Shown here piece after piece: positions 13,033-24,905 of a stretch of DNA of 64,000 nt. The notes beneath the pieces are model-generated. The model ran no database searches, had not been told where the DNA came from, and was given only the letters and a program-made list of their open reading frames with translations. Made by a program: the position numbers and the translations under genes. Numbering within the stretch: the stretch's first letter is position 1; each line of letters opens with the position of its first letter. The DNA is from Dermacentor variabilis (lineage: Eukaryota; Arthropoda; Arachnida; Ixodida; Ixodidae): assembly GCF_050947875.1 (NCBI RefSeq), contig NC_134573.1, positions 36,767,115 to 36,831,114 of the forward strand, given 5' to 3'.

Positions 13033-13126
13033 GGTCCCTCCCCAGTCTTTGACTATGGGACCTCCTAGAGTTACTTCTGTAAAACATTTCAAACGCATCA
13101 ATAAACTGAAACTGAAACCTTCAAGG
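13033..13126 (+). mobile_element. Short non-LTR 3'-end insertion inside Gypsy pol
   Basis: The integrase N-terminal region is split here by about 90 bp with no pol homology. It contains GACTATGGGACCTCC and ends CAATAAACTGAAACTGAAACC, that is, a polyadenylation-like AATAAA followed by a short repeated tail. This looks like the 3' tip of a 5'-truncated LINE or a SINE. On both sides the pol translation resumes in register with the family pattern (FEH.. before, RRSLVRSLSYYLHNNVLY after). Confidence 0.5.
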
Positions 13127-13129
13127 AGT

Positions 13130-14310
13130 TGAAGGTGTTTTGCGCCGCTCGCTCGTGCGTAGCTTATCATACTACTTGCACAACAACGTCCTTTATGGGA
13201 AAAACTACAGAAGCGGCCCCAATACGTACCTCCTTCTCGTGCCGTCGGCGCTACGCCAAGACATTTTGCGAGGTTGCCATGATGAGCCATACGCTGGACA
13301 CCTGGGATTCGCTAAGACATTGGGCCAGGATACGACAGAAGTATTACTGGCCCCGGCTTTATTCTTCTGTGCAATGGTATGTGAAGGCCTGCCGGGATTG
13401 TCAGTGCTGCAAGAGACCACCGGTTAAACCGGCTGGCTTTCTCCATCCTGTGGACCCTCCTCAAGCACCATTCCAACAAATAGGAAGGGATATGCTTGGG
13501 CCATTCCCAGTGACCTCTTCGCGCAACAGATGGATAGTTGTCGCTACCGACTACTTAACTTGATACGCCGAAACCGGAGCCATTCCGCAAGCAAATTCAT
13601 ATGAAGTGGCCAAGTTCTTTGTATGCCACATCGTTTACGATATGGTGCACCGTCTGTTCTCATCAACGACCACAGTACAGCATTTACAGTGGAACTTATG
13701 CAGGACGTTCTCCAGCTGACGCATAGCACTCACCGCAAGAGCACTGCGTATCATCTTCAAACCAATGGATTAACGGAACGTCTGAAGAGAATGCTGGCTG
13801 GTATGCTCTCCATGTATGTCGACGTAGAGCACAAGACGTGGGGCACGATCTTACCCAATGTGACTTTCGCGTATAACACTGCTGTACAGGAGACTACACA
13901 GTTTACACCGTTTGAACTTGTATACGGGCGCCACGCCAGGTCAACACTTGACACCATGTTACCTCTGGCTGATAATAGCCCGACCAGCGAACACGTAGAA
14001 GAGTTCGTACAAAGAGCCAAAGACCGAAACCCTTTGATACAACCAGGGTCGACGCGACATCCATTACAATACCGGCGGCTGCGTGTGGGTCTGGACGCCC
14101 GTCCGTTGCCGTGGACTCTCAGAAAAGTTGATCCCCCGGTATTTTGGTCCCTACAAGGTTACACGCCGCCTCAGTGACGTGACCTACGAAGTCGTCCTCT
14201 GCAGTTCTGCCCCCAGTTCACTCCGTCATCGTCCTGCCGCTGAAGTTGTTGTTCATGTAGTGTGCATGAAACGATACTACGCACATACATGTACGCCGAG
14301 ATGTAACTGA
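13130..14310 (+). pseudogene. Gypsy integrase with GPY-type tail, broken
   Basis: The zinc-binding N-terminus is spread over two frames (HDEPYAGHLGFAKTL and KYYWPRL--SVQWYVKACRDCQ; the H-H-C-C residues are present). The core shows the first Asp in QQIGRDMLGPFPVT, then a stop after VVATDYLT at 13561. The second Asp is in VLINDHSTAFT and the Glu in TNGLTERLKRM. The C-terminal segment LIPRYFGPYKVTRRLSDVTYEVVLC (about 14113-14190) is the GPY/F module. Stops and frameshifts break it. It would have inserted the cDNA copy into host DNA. Confidence 0.85.
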
Positions 14311-14385
14311 GGAGCTCCATTTCTTATGTCGCTGAAAGAACTTCTTGACGCGACCAAGAAGGTCACTTTTCGCATGGGAGGCAAT

Positions 14386-14542
14386 TGACACAAAGATGTG
14401 GGGCTCCCGCACCGCAGGACGGCGCGCGCAAAGGTCGGCGCCACTGAAAACGATGAAGTGCGTAAGCTGCACGCTCTTATTCGTGCCCGCCATTAAAGAG
14501 AAGCGTATATTTTGCAAGACTCCGTCTGCAATCTACATTACA
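14386..14542 (+). repeat. 3' LTR (157 bp)
   Basis: It aligns end to end with the 5' LTR and is followed by the ATAT duplication. A short purine run GGGAGGCAA just upstream is the probable polypurine tract used for plus-strand priming. Confidence 0.9.
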
Positions 14543-14546
14543 ATAT

Positions 14547-16640
14547 AGTCCTTGTCGGGTGTACAATTAAGCTTTATATTACATGTTTTACAAATTACTC
14601 ATCTGATGCCTTAGCAGCGAAGGTTTTTCCTCTGCCTTTCTTGCAAAAAAATGTTTGAGAAGTGCCCAAGTGCATCTACTTTGTTTTTTTTTGTGCATGG
14701 TACATGTGCTGTTGGCGTGGAACTGATTCACAATATTAACAACTACAGCGGTCAAGGCCCCGTGTTGCTGAAAATCCAGCAGCGGTGTTGGCGACCTTTT
14801 CCATATGAGAAAATTAATCCCAAACCATGAATCCCAATCCATGCAGGCCCTCCAAGTGGCACATAGGCGTTACTGAAATAATTGAAGTTCTCAAAGTAGA
14901 ATGTGTCAAACAATTCGTAAAGTACGACTTGCGCACAACCTCGAGACATGATAGCCTTGGATTGTAATTTGAATATGCGAGAAAATACAATTCTGTTGCG
15001 CCGGAAACTCAAACACAAATGCCTTTTCCAGCTGCCATTTCAGGTCTGTCTTAGGAGTGGCACGCCCCAGAAAGCTCGCCTTCTTGCATAGCGTTCGCCA
15101 CCAACATTTCCAGGGAAACATTACAGAAGCATAAGCTGCAGCTGCCCGGAAGCATGAGAAGCAGCCAGGGATCTTTTATTGCTATCGTGCTCCACTCGTA
15201 AAGGCAGAGCTTAAGTGTCCCCCAATCTTTTTTTTCGCTGTTTGGGGACTGCCTTCTTGAAGGTGTTGCTTTGTTTCCTTTCTGCTGTAGGGCGAATGCA
15301 ATATCTGCTTTGAACAACAGCAAAGCCACACTTTGATTGCACTTGATGCTGGCTGCACTAGCGTGGCATCTCTCCTGAACACTATCCAACAGCGCGCTAT
15401 GATGTTATCACTAAAATAGAATACACAGGACACCTTCATGTACCACTTCATCTACCTCGAAGTAATATGCCATAGCTCTATGATCATATCCTTAACGTCC
15501 ACTACTTTCTTGAATTGATTTCAGATAGCTGGAATGTACAGACTAAAAAAGCACAGAAGCGCTTGCGCTCTTTGGAGAATTGTGTATGAGCATTTTCAGG
15601 CTGTTCTGGTGACACTAAAATATACTGGCTCTCCTGTAATCGAGAGTAGATGTAAGCATGAAATGGCTGCCGACAAAGCAGATTGATTGTAGATGACACT
15701 AGCCACAATCTTAAAACGGCTGTAACGCACATTCGCAACGGCACACCCTACCACAGTGCACCACGCATACTGCACACTGTTCCATATGGAAGCAAGTTTC
15801 CTGTCAAGGACGGGACCCCATTGCAAGTCTTGTCTCAGTCCACCAGACGCACCGTGGACCTCACAGACTCCTGGCATTGAAAGAGCACAAGCAACTGTGT
15901 CTCAGTGCCAAAAAATGACAATCGAGTGTACAGTGCCTTGTATCTGCCTCTGAACGTCGCTATTAGAAGTGCAAATAAAACTTCAGCGTACTAGAAATTA
16001 CAGCTTGAGTGATATTGTGACCAAATATTTAGGAGAACTTGGAATCAATATTTTTTGTAACATGTTTGGGAAGTAACTAGCGTATGTATTGCAGTCTTGA
16101 CTGCTTGCCCGCATGATCGGGTTTGAGTGCCAGGATAATGTCTCTGGCTTTTGGTTCATTGAAGGTGGCTGACAACAGAAGCTAAAAACATTTCATGCTT
16201 AAAATGTCTGCAGCAGTGGCACTGTTCGGTTAGTCAAGGACCTCATTCCATGGCTCTCATTCTGAAACCTTCGAACACTGTTTCTGCCTTTGTAACGCTT
16301 CCTCGAATTTATCATTCAAATTCTTATGTGAAAGAACCATGCATCAATTTTGGCATATTTCTCAAGCTGTACGAGCAGAATTCCTGCGGGTTTCATAAAT
16401 GCAACCTGTAAATCAATACAGCAGAATTGTTAGTTGAAATATGTAATCCAAATCAAGGAGCCATTCTCAAGACGATGTTCCCGCTGGCACTGATGCATGG
16501 CATTTCTGGCGTTGGTGAAATCGTTATTGTACATCATAAAGCATGAAATGTTTGCACATGCTCTTATTTCCTTCTTTTTTTGGCTTTGCTGTTTCAAGGA
16601 GCTTTGCCTTTTAAGTGGCAGCAGCCTGATTGACATCACT
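14547..16640. other. Unresolved region with protein-like fragments
   Basis: The minus strand has several overlapping short frames (14588-15018, 14906-15121, 15051-15389, 15596-15877) whose composition looks protein-like, for example CAQVVLYELFDTFYFENF, but I recognise no family. The plus strand at 15683-15880 is also open, with AATAAA at about 15975. These could be exons of a decayed gene or of an unknown transposon later split by the LINE at 16.65 kb. I cannot assign strand or product. Confidence 0.3.
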
Positions 16641-16649
16641 TTTTTTTAA

Positions 16650-18790
16650 GCGCTAACCTAGCCGAATGTGACTTTTCTTGCGAGGTAATTGATGGTATTT
16701 CAGACCATAAAGGCGTTTTAGTGTCACTCTCCTGTCCAATTTCTACATACCCCTACACGTTTACTAGTTTCCCTGATTTCACTCGTGCGGACGACAATTC
16801 TATTACTGATGTCTTATCTCATCATTTCGATACGTTTAGTGCACTTGCACACAACCAGGACGTCAACTGCCTTGCTAATTACTTTGAGCGTCTTGTAAAA
16901 TCATGTATCGAACGTTTTGTGCCCATCAAAACTAAGAAAAGAAATTCTAACATTCCATGGATGACTCGTGATATCTGTCCCGTCGCGTTCGAAGGTTAAG
17001 GCGTTCCAGAAGAGGCGCTGATACCATGGCGTTGGATAGATATGTTAAGGTAAAGAATGAACTCAATCTTAAGTTGCAATATGCCGAGGATTTCTTTTTT
17101 CGCGTTCGCCTGCACAATTTGTTAAGAACTAACCCACGAAAATTTCGGTGTTATATTTTACCTCGCGATGCTTCATCCACTTCTTTCAGAATAGATAATG
17201 ACGTCATCAACGACCCGGCGGTGATATCCGAGGCTTTCAACAAGTATTTCCAATTCGTGTTTGTTTCCGATAACAACCTTATCCCGACACTTACCAATAT
17301 AGTTTTTTCTGAAGCAATCAGTGACGTTGAGATAAACTGCGAAGGCATCCTCAACCTTATATTAAACCTGGATGTTAAGAAATGCACCGGTCCGGACGGG
17401 ATACACAACGCGTTCCTTGTTCGTTTTTCGTTGTGGTCATCAAAATATCTGTCAGTCATATTCAGAAAGTCCTTATCATCCTCTACAGTACCTTCTTCAT
17501 GGAAGTTAGCCAAAGCGCTCCCTCTTTATAAATCTGGAGATAAGCAGTGTTTGTCGAACTATAGACCAATTTCACTGACGTCACAGTCATGCAAAATGTT
17601 GGAACACATCATTCATAAGCACATCATGCTCTTTCTGGAATCAAATAATTTACTGTCTAATATGCAACATGGGTTTAGGCGCGGTTTTAGCACGATAACG
17701 CAGCTAGTTGAGTTCACGCTTGACATTTCATTTAACCTTGATGTAGGCAACCAGGTTGATGCCATTTTCATAGATTTATCGAAGGTATTTAACACCGTTT
17801 TACATTCTAAACTTATTGCTAAACTTAATGCTGTACTGAATAATCCTCATTCAGTTAACTGGATTTTAAGCTTTCTCTCATTTAGGTCCCAGTTCGTCTC
17901 TTACAGTTCGACTGACTCCGCTACTGTTGATGTGACATCAGGTGTGCCCAGGCTCCGTCCTTGGGCCGCTTCTTTTTTTATTATACATAAACGATTTGCC
18001 ACTTCACTGCTCTTCTAACATCCGTCTCTATGCTGATGACTGCGTTCTATATGAAGTGATTAAATCTTCTAATGATCATTATCGGCTTCAAGAGTCGTTT
18101 TCTAGATTTAGCGACTGGTGTAACACTTGGCAAATGAACATTAATTTTAATAAAACCATTCTGATGTCTTTCTGCAACAAATCTTCCCCCTCCCTTTTCA
18201 GTTACTCGTTCAATGGCCATGCTGTAGATAAGGTTTCTGAGTATAAGTATCTTGGTGTCATTTTTACACATATTATGTCATGGTCCAAACACATTGATTA
18301 CATATGCAGTAAAGCACTAAAAAAATTAGGTTACTTGAGGCGAACGCTAACCCGATCTCCTAAAGACACAAAGTTACTAATGTATAAATCTCTAATCCGC
18401 CCTGTTCTTGATTATGCATCTGTAGTTTGGAGCCCGCATAAGCAGTTAGAGATTAATAAACTGGAAGCTATACAGAAAAAAGCTGTGCGATTTATATGTC
18501 ATCGTTACGATCGCGACTTTTCGCCCTCTTCAACACTTTCTTCCTTGAACCTAAACACGCTCTCTTCTCGTCGCCGTGTCGAATCGTTAAAATTCTTGCA
18601 TTGCATTGTCAATTCTTTAGTTAGACTCTCAAATGATAATTACATTCACTTCGCGTTGGGATCATCAACGAGAAGACATCATGACCTAAACTTGATACCG
18701 TACTACTCACGTACTAACATGTTCAAGTTCAGCTTTTTTCCCCGTTCAATCAAAGACTGGAATTCATTACCTGGGTCCATTCACTCATGA
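16650..18790 (+). pseudogene. LINE ORF2 remnant: endonuclease tail and reverse transcriptase
   Basis: The first codons give CEVIDGISDHKGVLVSLS, which contains the SDH catalytic motif of APE-type endonucleases. A frameshift near 16980 leads into the main RT frame (17026-18018) with KCTGPDGIHNAF, SNYRPISLTSQSCKMLEHII, MQHGFRRGFSTITQLVEF and AIFIDLSKVFNTV. Another frameshift near 17948 falls in the GVPQGSVLGP block. The next frame (17942-18790) carries RLYADDCVLY with an intact YADD. The C-terminus has SLIRPVLDYASVVWSPH and FFPRSIKDWNSLPGSI, both CR1/L2 hallmarks. It ends at a TGA at 18788-18790. Confidence 0.88.
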
Positions 18791-19052
18791 TCATCCCAAA
18801 TTTTTGCAACCGCCATCCCATGTGCATGATTGGGCTCACCCATGTCTGACAGCATTTGTATAACTTCTTGTATATTTTTCTTTCATCAGTGCTTTTTTTG
18901 TAAAGTGTTCACTTGTGTTTGTTTGTGTATTTTCCTTTCATCAGGGCTCTTTAAAAATGTTCACTTGTGTCTACCGCTGTATACTCCAATGTATTTTCTG
19001 TACCTTTTCTTAACCCACTCCTGCTATAGCGCAAATTGCGCCGCAGTATGTA

Positions 19053-19077
19053 TAAATAAATAAATAAATAAATAAAT
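19053..19077 (+). repeat. (TAAA)n LINE tail
   Basis: Six tandem TAAA units directly follow the LINE 3' UTR. The full-length LINE at 53511 ends in the same repeat, which links the two elements. Confidence 0.9.
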
Positions 19078-19078
19078 A

Positions 19079-20621
19079 TATAAATCAACTTCTGAATCAC
19101 ATATTTAACATTTTGCACAGTTTGGTCAATGAGTAGCCAGATTTTGAGAAGTGCATCTTTTGCAGAGTCTATAGGTGCTGGCTTTTTGTGTGGAGAGACA
19201 AGCAGCTTCATAGCTTCCCTCCTGTCTGTTGTCATTGCGTCAGCAAACTGAAATGAAAACTCTCGAAACACTATATTTGTTAGTGAGGAATCTTTGCAAG
19301 GCACATTGTGAAGCACGTGCCGATGAATTGCTTCAACCTTTTACGTTAAACAAATCATGCCGTGTGCTGTCGACAGGCAAAGAAAGCTATTCGCTTTAAA
19401 AATTAACAATAATCTCCAGAGTTTGTGAAGTGTTTGAGATATTGTTACCCAGTGCCTTCAACAAAGATGTTATGGGAAACAGTGCCAGTAACTAGCATAC
19501 TTACACTAATTGCGGGTATTTGGTGGAGTTGTATGGGCGACAAGATGGCCGACCAATTTTCATCCAATGCATCTGAGCTTTGTCGTCTTCACGGTGTAAT
19601 GTAATCTTTTCAGGTAGCGGATAAAGAATGTGTGGCAACATGAAATGGCCTTTAACGACACAGGCGAGTAGTGGATGCCACACTTCAGTTCTGATTAAAG
19701 TTACATCAGCACAGAGCATGTATGCTACGACGAAGTTGAATCCATACTTTGGATTACCGTCTACAGTGTCACTCTCTTCTGCATTGCAGAAGATGGAAGC
19801 CAATGTTTCTTTACTGTTGCCATTTCAATTTAGTATTTTTTCGTGTTTTCATGCTCTGCAAAATACAGCCAGAAGTTGCACGGTCTTGCAATGAAGACTA
19901 CTTTCTGTGTTTTCAAGATAAAATTTTACCTATAATAAGCGGAATTTCCAAAAAACAAATTTTATGTTTGGCCTGCCTTTTTTTGGGTGACCAGACATGG
20001 GAGCCATTGAGGCATCATGGCTCATACGTGCTCCCTTTATGCTTGAGAGGTGTGTGCACAATGCTCCTTGCATGTTGAAAATAAAAGTATACCACCCATA
20101 ATTGGTCTTGGTTTGCTCCCTTAGCCACAAGTGCGATATCAAAATATAGCTACTGTCGGTTACTCTTTCTGACGGTGTGTTTTAGATACATAAAAATTAT
20201 GATGCACGTGCATGCTCAGTGTGATTGCAGGAATGAGAAACATTACTGGAAGATCCTTTGCAAGAGATGCATGTGCTTGCCCATTTCATGAAAAAAGAAA
20301 GGCTTTGTTTTCATTGTATACAGTAAGCTAAGGGTCAGGCGGACTTGATCACAAAAGCAAAGAGAGAGAAATTGGTTGACAGCAAATGCAAAGCCTGCTG
20401 ACCACATCGTAACTGTCTAGCGCACGGACGACACCTGCACATTGGCCAACAGTGTGGGAAAGGGGAAGGGATGGAAAGATGAAAGAGATTGACATGAAGC
20501 ACATGTGGTGAAAAGGAGAATGAAGCAAAAATTGGTGACATTCAGAAAAAGCCAGATATTCTTGATGACAAAACTGAAACATTGGACAAATAATTAATAG
20601 CAACCTTTATCAAGCCTTACC
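19079..20621. other. Unresolved region, minus-strand fragments
   Basis: Minus-strand frames at 19316-19105 (containing FADAMTTDRREAMKLLVS) and 19803-19501 (containing TEVWHPLLACVVKGHFMLP) read like worn protein but match no family I know. They may be parts of the same unit as the fragments at 14.6-16.6 kb. No splice structure could be established. Confidence 0.3.
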
Positions 20622-20789
20622 GCTGTATTCAGCAATACACCTTGTAGCTCATGCTTGACTTGATATAAATGACGCGTGGTGTAAACGCGCCCAAGATGCT
20701 CATTGCATTTCTTTTTGTGTGTTGACGACAGGTGTCACTTAAATCGAGTCAAGCATGAGCTTCAAGTTAGATGTATTTCTGAACACAGA
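20622..20789. repeat. Hairpin MITE-like repeat
   Basis: The arms (about 20622-20679 and 20729-20789) are imperfect reverse complements. They are anchored by the perfect 14-mer GCTCATGCTTGACT (20647-20660) and its complement at 20747-20760, with TGTATTCAGCAATACA matching TGTATTTCTGAACACA outward. The internal spacer is about 50 nt. There is no coding capacity. A non-autonomous DNA transposon is the simplest reading. Confidence 0.65.
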
Positions 20790-22675
20790 TTGGGGGAATA
20801 CAGGGGGGGTTAGTGTTATGGCATGGTGAGATTCTAGAATGAAGACTTCATGAACTAGAGAATAGATGTGCCTGTGAGAACCTACTTTTGAGTATTATCG
20901 CAGACATCTGAATCACAAGAGCAGTCTGAAGCATGTGGTAGGTTTGTGAAGACTTTCCAAGAAACCCGCATGGGTTTTCTATGTAACAGTTTGCTACAAT
21001 TGGGTGTATGACTCATTTTACATTTCCTGATCACCTTGCATGTTTCCGCACAATGCTTTCGTGATTACTGTTCAGTGGTTCTTGTTTAAGAAAATGGAGT
21101 CGTAAGAAGGAAAAAGAGAATTTTTAGGCAATGAAAAGGCAATACAGGCACGAATGTCAAAAGAGGCACTTGTAGGCAGGATGAACGCAAGATTACCTTG
21201 TTTACATGTCCATAGTTTGGGCTTACAAAGAAGGCAGAAGGATGCAAGGAAAAAATAAGCATTTCGTCTGAGCTTCCTCTCATTATGAAGCCATTTACAA
21301 TGATGAGAGTTAAATACAAGAAGTGTGGTCCTAATGAATGGACTCATTCTCCCAGTTACAATTCATAGTTTAAGTAAGATTTTAAAGGACTTCAATCGCA
21401 ACTCAAAAAGAAGTCCATGATCAATAAGCAGTGCAGGAAGCCAGTATAACAGTTTTCATTGATCGTGAGTTCGCCCTAGGATATGATCCAGTTTGCATCT
21501 TCAATAAGATGGCTATTGATTGGCTACAATTTATCTGTACGATAAGCGCAGCACACATACGGAACAGCACGCAGTCCCATTTATGCCTTGGGCCTCAGTT
21601 ATACCAAACTAAAAGTGTGGAAATAAAACAGATTCATTACACCAGCTCTCTTTATCACCTTAGGGAGGGACTTGTCGATGTTAAAGTGCAGAGCATGAAC
21701 ATTTTCTTAGAAGGCTTCCAGGTATTTATGAATTATACGGTAGAGGTTCATTTTGGAAACTGTTCTGCATAACACTCATGCTTCTTCACACATCTATCAT
21801 GATTCTGTCAAATACGGGATGAGTTGGGTGCTGCAGATAAATGGTTCGTGCAGAGCCTAAAGCTACAGCATCAATAGGTAGCTAAGTTTTCATTTTTTTC
21901 CTGATGTTTGGTCCAGTTCTCTGAAACATACACATAGAACTGCAACTGTTCAATCTGAGTACCAATATTAAATGTGTTATTTTGGGACTTCAACGATTTG
22001 CTGAAGTTCACGGCAAGTGAAGGACTGTATAGAAAATTGGCTGTAAGGTCAACTATCATCTTCTGGGCATAGCCTTTCCGACACTGCACTAAATATAATC
22101 TAAAAAAACATGAAAAGTTCTTAGAGAACAAAGTACAGCCACGCTGGATCTCGCTAGCATCATTATCATGTCACTGGTGTGGCACTCAACACAATGTGGG
22201 AACTTCCATGGCTAGTACAATGCTCCAAAAGATAATTGTAATACCGCAATTATGCTCAATGGCATTGGAACTGTTTCTTGTAATTACAACAACTTCTATC
22301 CATGCACTTATTTATTTATGACTTAGATGGTCGTGAAGCCTAAGTGCTTTTCTACCTAGCAATACTGCAAGCTTGTCTGCTGACACTAGCTGCACAAAAG
22401 AGCAATAGTAGCTTGTGTTCCAGAAGAACTTGAGGGCGGATTACAAGTTGTTGCTATACTACAGATGAGAAATGTGAACATACTTGCTTCAATATCTTAG
22501 CTGGTGTAAAGCTGCAATACAGGTACTGAACTCCCTTAATTGCACTGCTTACAGCTGTCAAACTATACCTCTTGTGCTTTGCACATTTTGAGGCTGGCAA
22601 GAAGTTCCACTAGACAAGGTATCAACCACACAGGCATTTAAAAGATTGAGTTAAGGGTGTTTAAGACTGACTAAA
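20790..22675. other. No gene recognised
   Basis: Only short frames are present. The longest, plus strand 21431-21772 (113 codons), lacks any motif I recognise and is not bounded by convincing splice sites. Confidence 0.45.
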
Positions 22676-23216
22676 CACAATTTCACTTCACTTCACTTCA
22701 CTTTATTTCCTTAAAGACCCTCATGTGAGGGTATTACATAAGGGGTGGGACACATATAGGTTAACAACAGTAAACAGAAAAATGTCGAACGAGTTATACA
22801 AACAAAAATGATTATTGTGATCCAAGCGCACGCGTAATTTGGTTAAGGAACATAGATGGGCATGTGATGGCAGCAAGTTCTTGGGGAAGGTCGTTCCAGT
22901 CGCAAGCAGTCCGGGGGAAGAATGACGAAGCAAAAGTTTTTGTGTGTGCTCGTGGTCGAGACACCTGCTGCTGATGTCCGGTGCGAAGAGAGAAACGTGG
23001 TGGGGGAGGGCAGATGTAGGGTTCCTGTGACAGCTCGGAATAAAAGAATTTATGAAATAAGCTCAAACTAGAAATGTGGCGACGAAGTGCAAGAGTAGGT
23101 AGGTTGGACTGCGATTTCAGAGATGATATGCTGATATCAAAAGAGTACGAGGAGTGAATGAATCTAGTTGCCCTGTTTTGAACTGATTCAAGTGAATTAG
23201 CAAGGTATACTTGCTA
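22676..23216 (-). mobile_element. LINE 3' fragment, CR1/L2-like
   Basis: Read on the minus strand, it begins within the C-terminus of ORF2 (SLESVQNRATRFIHSSYS). It passes through ALRRHISSLSLFHKFFYSEL and TFASSFFPRTACDWNDLPQE to a stop near 22812, then a short 3' UTR and a tail of GAAGT-type 5-bp repeats (22678-22703). The FFPRT-DWN-LP block is the same domain seen in the other two CR1/L2-like LINEs here. It is severely 5'-truncated. The tail repeat differs from the (TAAA)n tails of the other two, so it is another subfamily. Confidence 0.85.
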
Positions 23217-23634
23217 ATTTGCCACTTGGACTGGATCTCGATTCCTCTCCCCTCTAGTGTCATTGACTGAAGAGCCACAACAGGAGTAGAGTAGCAATGT
23301 TTTGTTGTCTTGCCTGTTTACTATAGCAAGAAACTACGCTCTAGCAGTGTAGCATAATCAAAGAACAAAAGGTCAAGTTTATTGAGCAAGCTTGATCAAC
23401 CAGCTCTCCAGTAGTCTGGGGCCCACCTCAGAGGGTATCGTCGTATCATGTCATGATTACAAAAGTGCATGAAGACTACTAGAGGCTGCAGTTTCAGTAA
23501 AAGCTAGCGGATAACCCCTAATTAAGGGTAAGCCTTTGCTTTTGAGAATGATCGGCTAAATTTAATCACGATTTCCCACTTCTCCTCCGGTGCAGAAATG
23601 CCATCGTCCTTTTAAGATTGACGACATTACGAAA
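23217..23634. other. No gene seen
   Basis: Short spacer between the LINE fragment and the inverted repeat copy. Nothing recognisable is visible. Confidence 0.5.
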
Positions 23635-24388
23635 ACTTACGTACGTACAGTCCTATACACCGCGGCTGGTCGCGTCGCAATACCGTGTTTCTCTAATTTT
23701 TTTTAAACGTATGTAGAACCCAACAATCGGTTTGCTCTGGCGCAGTTAGAAGACGATCGTCGTCGTGCTCTTTGCGCACCACGAACGCGTCACACACACG
23801 CACCCACACACAACTCGATTGTGCAACACGCGCTGTTCCACCTTGCATCGCTTCGTTCGTGGTTGTGCTGTTTGCGCGAACGAACGTGTCACACACGCAA
23901 CTCGATTGCTCTTTGTGCACACCAAAAGCCAAAACGCTATGTTCCACCTTCGTTCGTGGTCGTGCTATTTGCGCATACACATTCGTCACACACGCAACTA
24001 AAGTGCTCTTTGCACACACCAAGCGCGTTACACACACACAACTTCAATTGCCGTAAAACGCGCTGTTCCACCTTGTATCGTTTCGTTCATGGTCGTGCTG
24101 CTTGCGTGCACGCGCAATGAACCGCCCACCCTGTGGCTCCGGCGAGTTGGCACAATCAATCTACCCAGCGCTATGGTATATTTCTATGGGCCCCTGCTCA
24201 CGCACCCGGGGACTAGGGCGTTTCAGGAGCTAGGCGCGTTTTTTACACTACACCTAGGGACCTGGGCTCCCCTAGGGCGAAAAGTTACCTAAATATATAG
24301 TTCCCGTCGGTGCCGCGGGGGCGGCGCTGCAGTCGACCAGCTGCACAGTCGAGCGAATGTAAATGCGCCACCAGGCCAGGTACACCCT
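23635..24388 (-). repeat. Interspersed repeat, copy B (inverted relative to 946-2656)
   Basis: Read on the minus strand it shows the same order of blocks as copy A, ending with GTACGTACGTAAG at 23635. The GT core is reduced to a short impure CA stretch at about 23793-23814, while the rest aligns nearly base for base. The two copies lie about 21 kb apart in opposite orientation and could pair or recombine to invert the interval. Confidence 0.75.
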
Positions 24389-24734
24389 TGGGTACGACAT
24401 ATACAGTACTTGCAGTTAGTTTCCAAAGTAGTCTCCTATGGCGGTTATCCGCGTGCGTGAAGCAAGAACGCTATTTAATATTATTGTGCAGTAAGATATG
24501 CGGGATTTGTATGTCCTGCACATTCTCTACCATGTTGCCGTTTCGCCTTTATTATATAGGCGCGATATGGACTAGCAGCTATCGAACGCCATAAAGGCTA
24601 TCCACATACTCAAAGACCTCGTGCACAACTCCTGACACTTAATTATATTCAAGAGTTGTGCGACTGCCCAGGACATCCGTACCGAATGTTACATAACACA
24701 TTATGAGTTTTTTCTTGCCAAAACCACGATTTCA

Positions 24735-24905
24735 TTATGAGGCACGCCGTAGTGGAGGATTTGGGAATAATTTAGACCACTTGGGATTTTTTATTGTGCG
24801 GGTAACCCTAAGCATGCGGGTTTTCGCATTTGACACCCACAGAAATACGACTGCTGTGGTTGGGATTCGATCCCGAGACCTCGTGATTAGCAGCCGAACG
24901 CAATA
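24735..24905 (-). mobile_element. tRNA-derived SINE, Ruka-like
   Basis: On the minus strand a head containing CTGCTAATCACGAGGTCTCG and a polymerase III B box (GGGATCGAATCCC, 24862-24875) is followed by a body with GGGTTACCCGCACAATAAAAAATCCC, AAGTGGTCTAAATT and a CCTCCACTACGGCGTGCC end. This body order is that of the tRNA-derived SINE known from ixodid ticks. The A box is poorly kept. Family identity is recalled from pattern, not searched. Confidence 0.7.

Larger units (their letters stand above)
9141..14542 (+). mobile_element. Complete but dead Ty3/Gypsy LTR retrotransposon
   Basis: Two 157-bp direct repeats (9141-9297 and 14386-14542) start TGACACAAAG and end TTACA. They are flanked by the 4-bp duplication ATAT (9137-9140 and 14543-14546). 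Between them, in order, lie Gag with a zinc knuckle, protease, RT, RNase H, integrase and a GPY-type C-terminus, which is the classic Ty3/Gypsy order. The reading frame is broken many times and key residues are lost. The two LTRs differ at roughly 24 positions (about 85 percent identical by eye), indicating an old insertion. A short foreign insertion interrupts the integrase N-terminus (13033-13126). Confidence 0.92.
16648..19078 (+). mobile_element. 5'-truncated CR1/L2-like LINE
   Basis: Homology starts abruptly inside the apurinic endonuclease domain. It runs through RT and the conserved C-terminus, and ends in a (TAAA)n tail. The 5' truncation with a microsatellite tail is typical of target-primed retrotransposition. 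Related full-length sequence lies at 48829-53539 in the same orientation. ORF2 is frameshifted. It probably inserted into the unknown decayed sequence whose fragments flank it on both sides. Confidence 0.88.
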
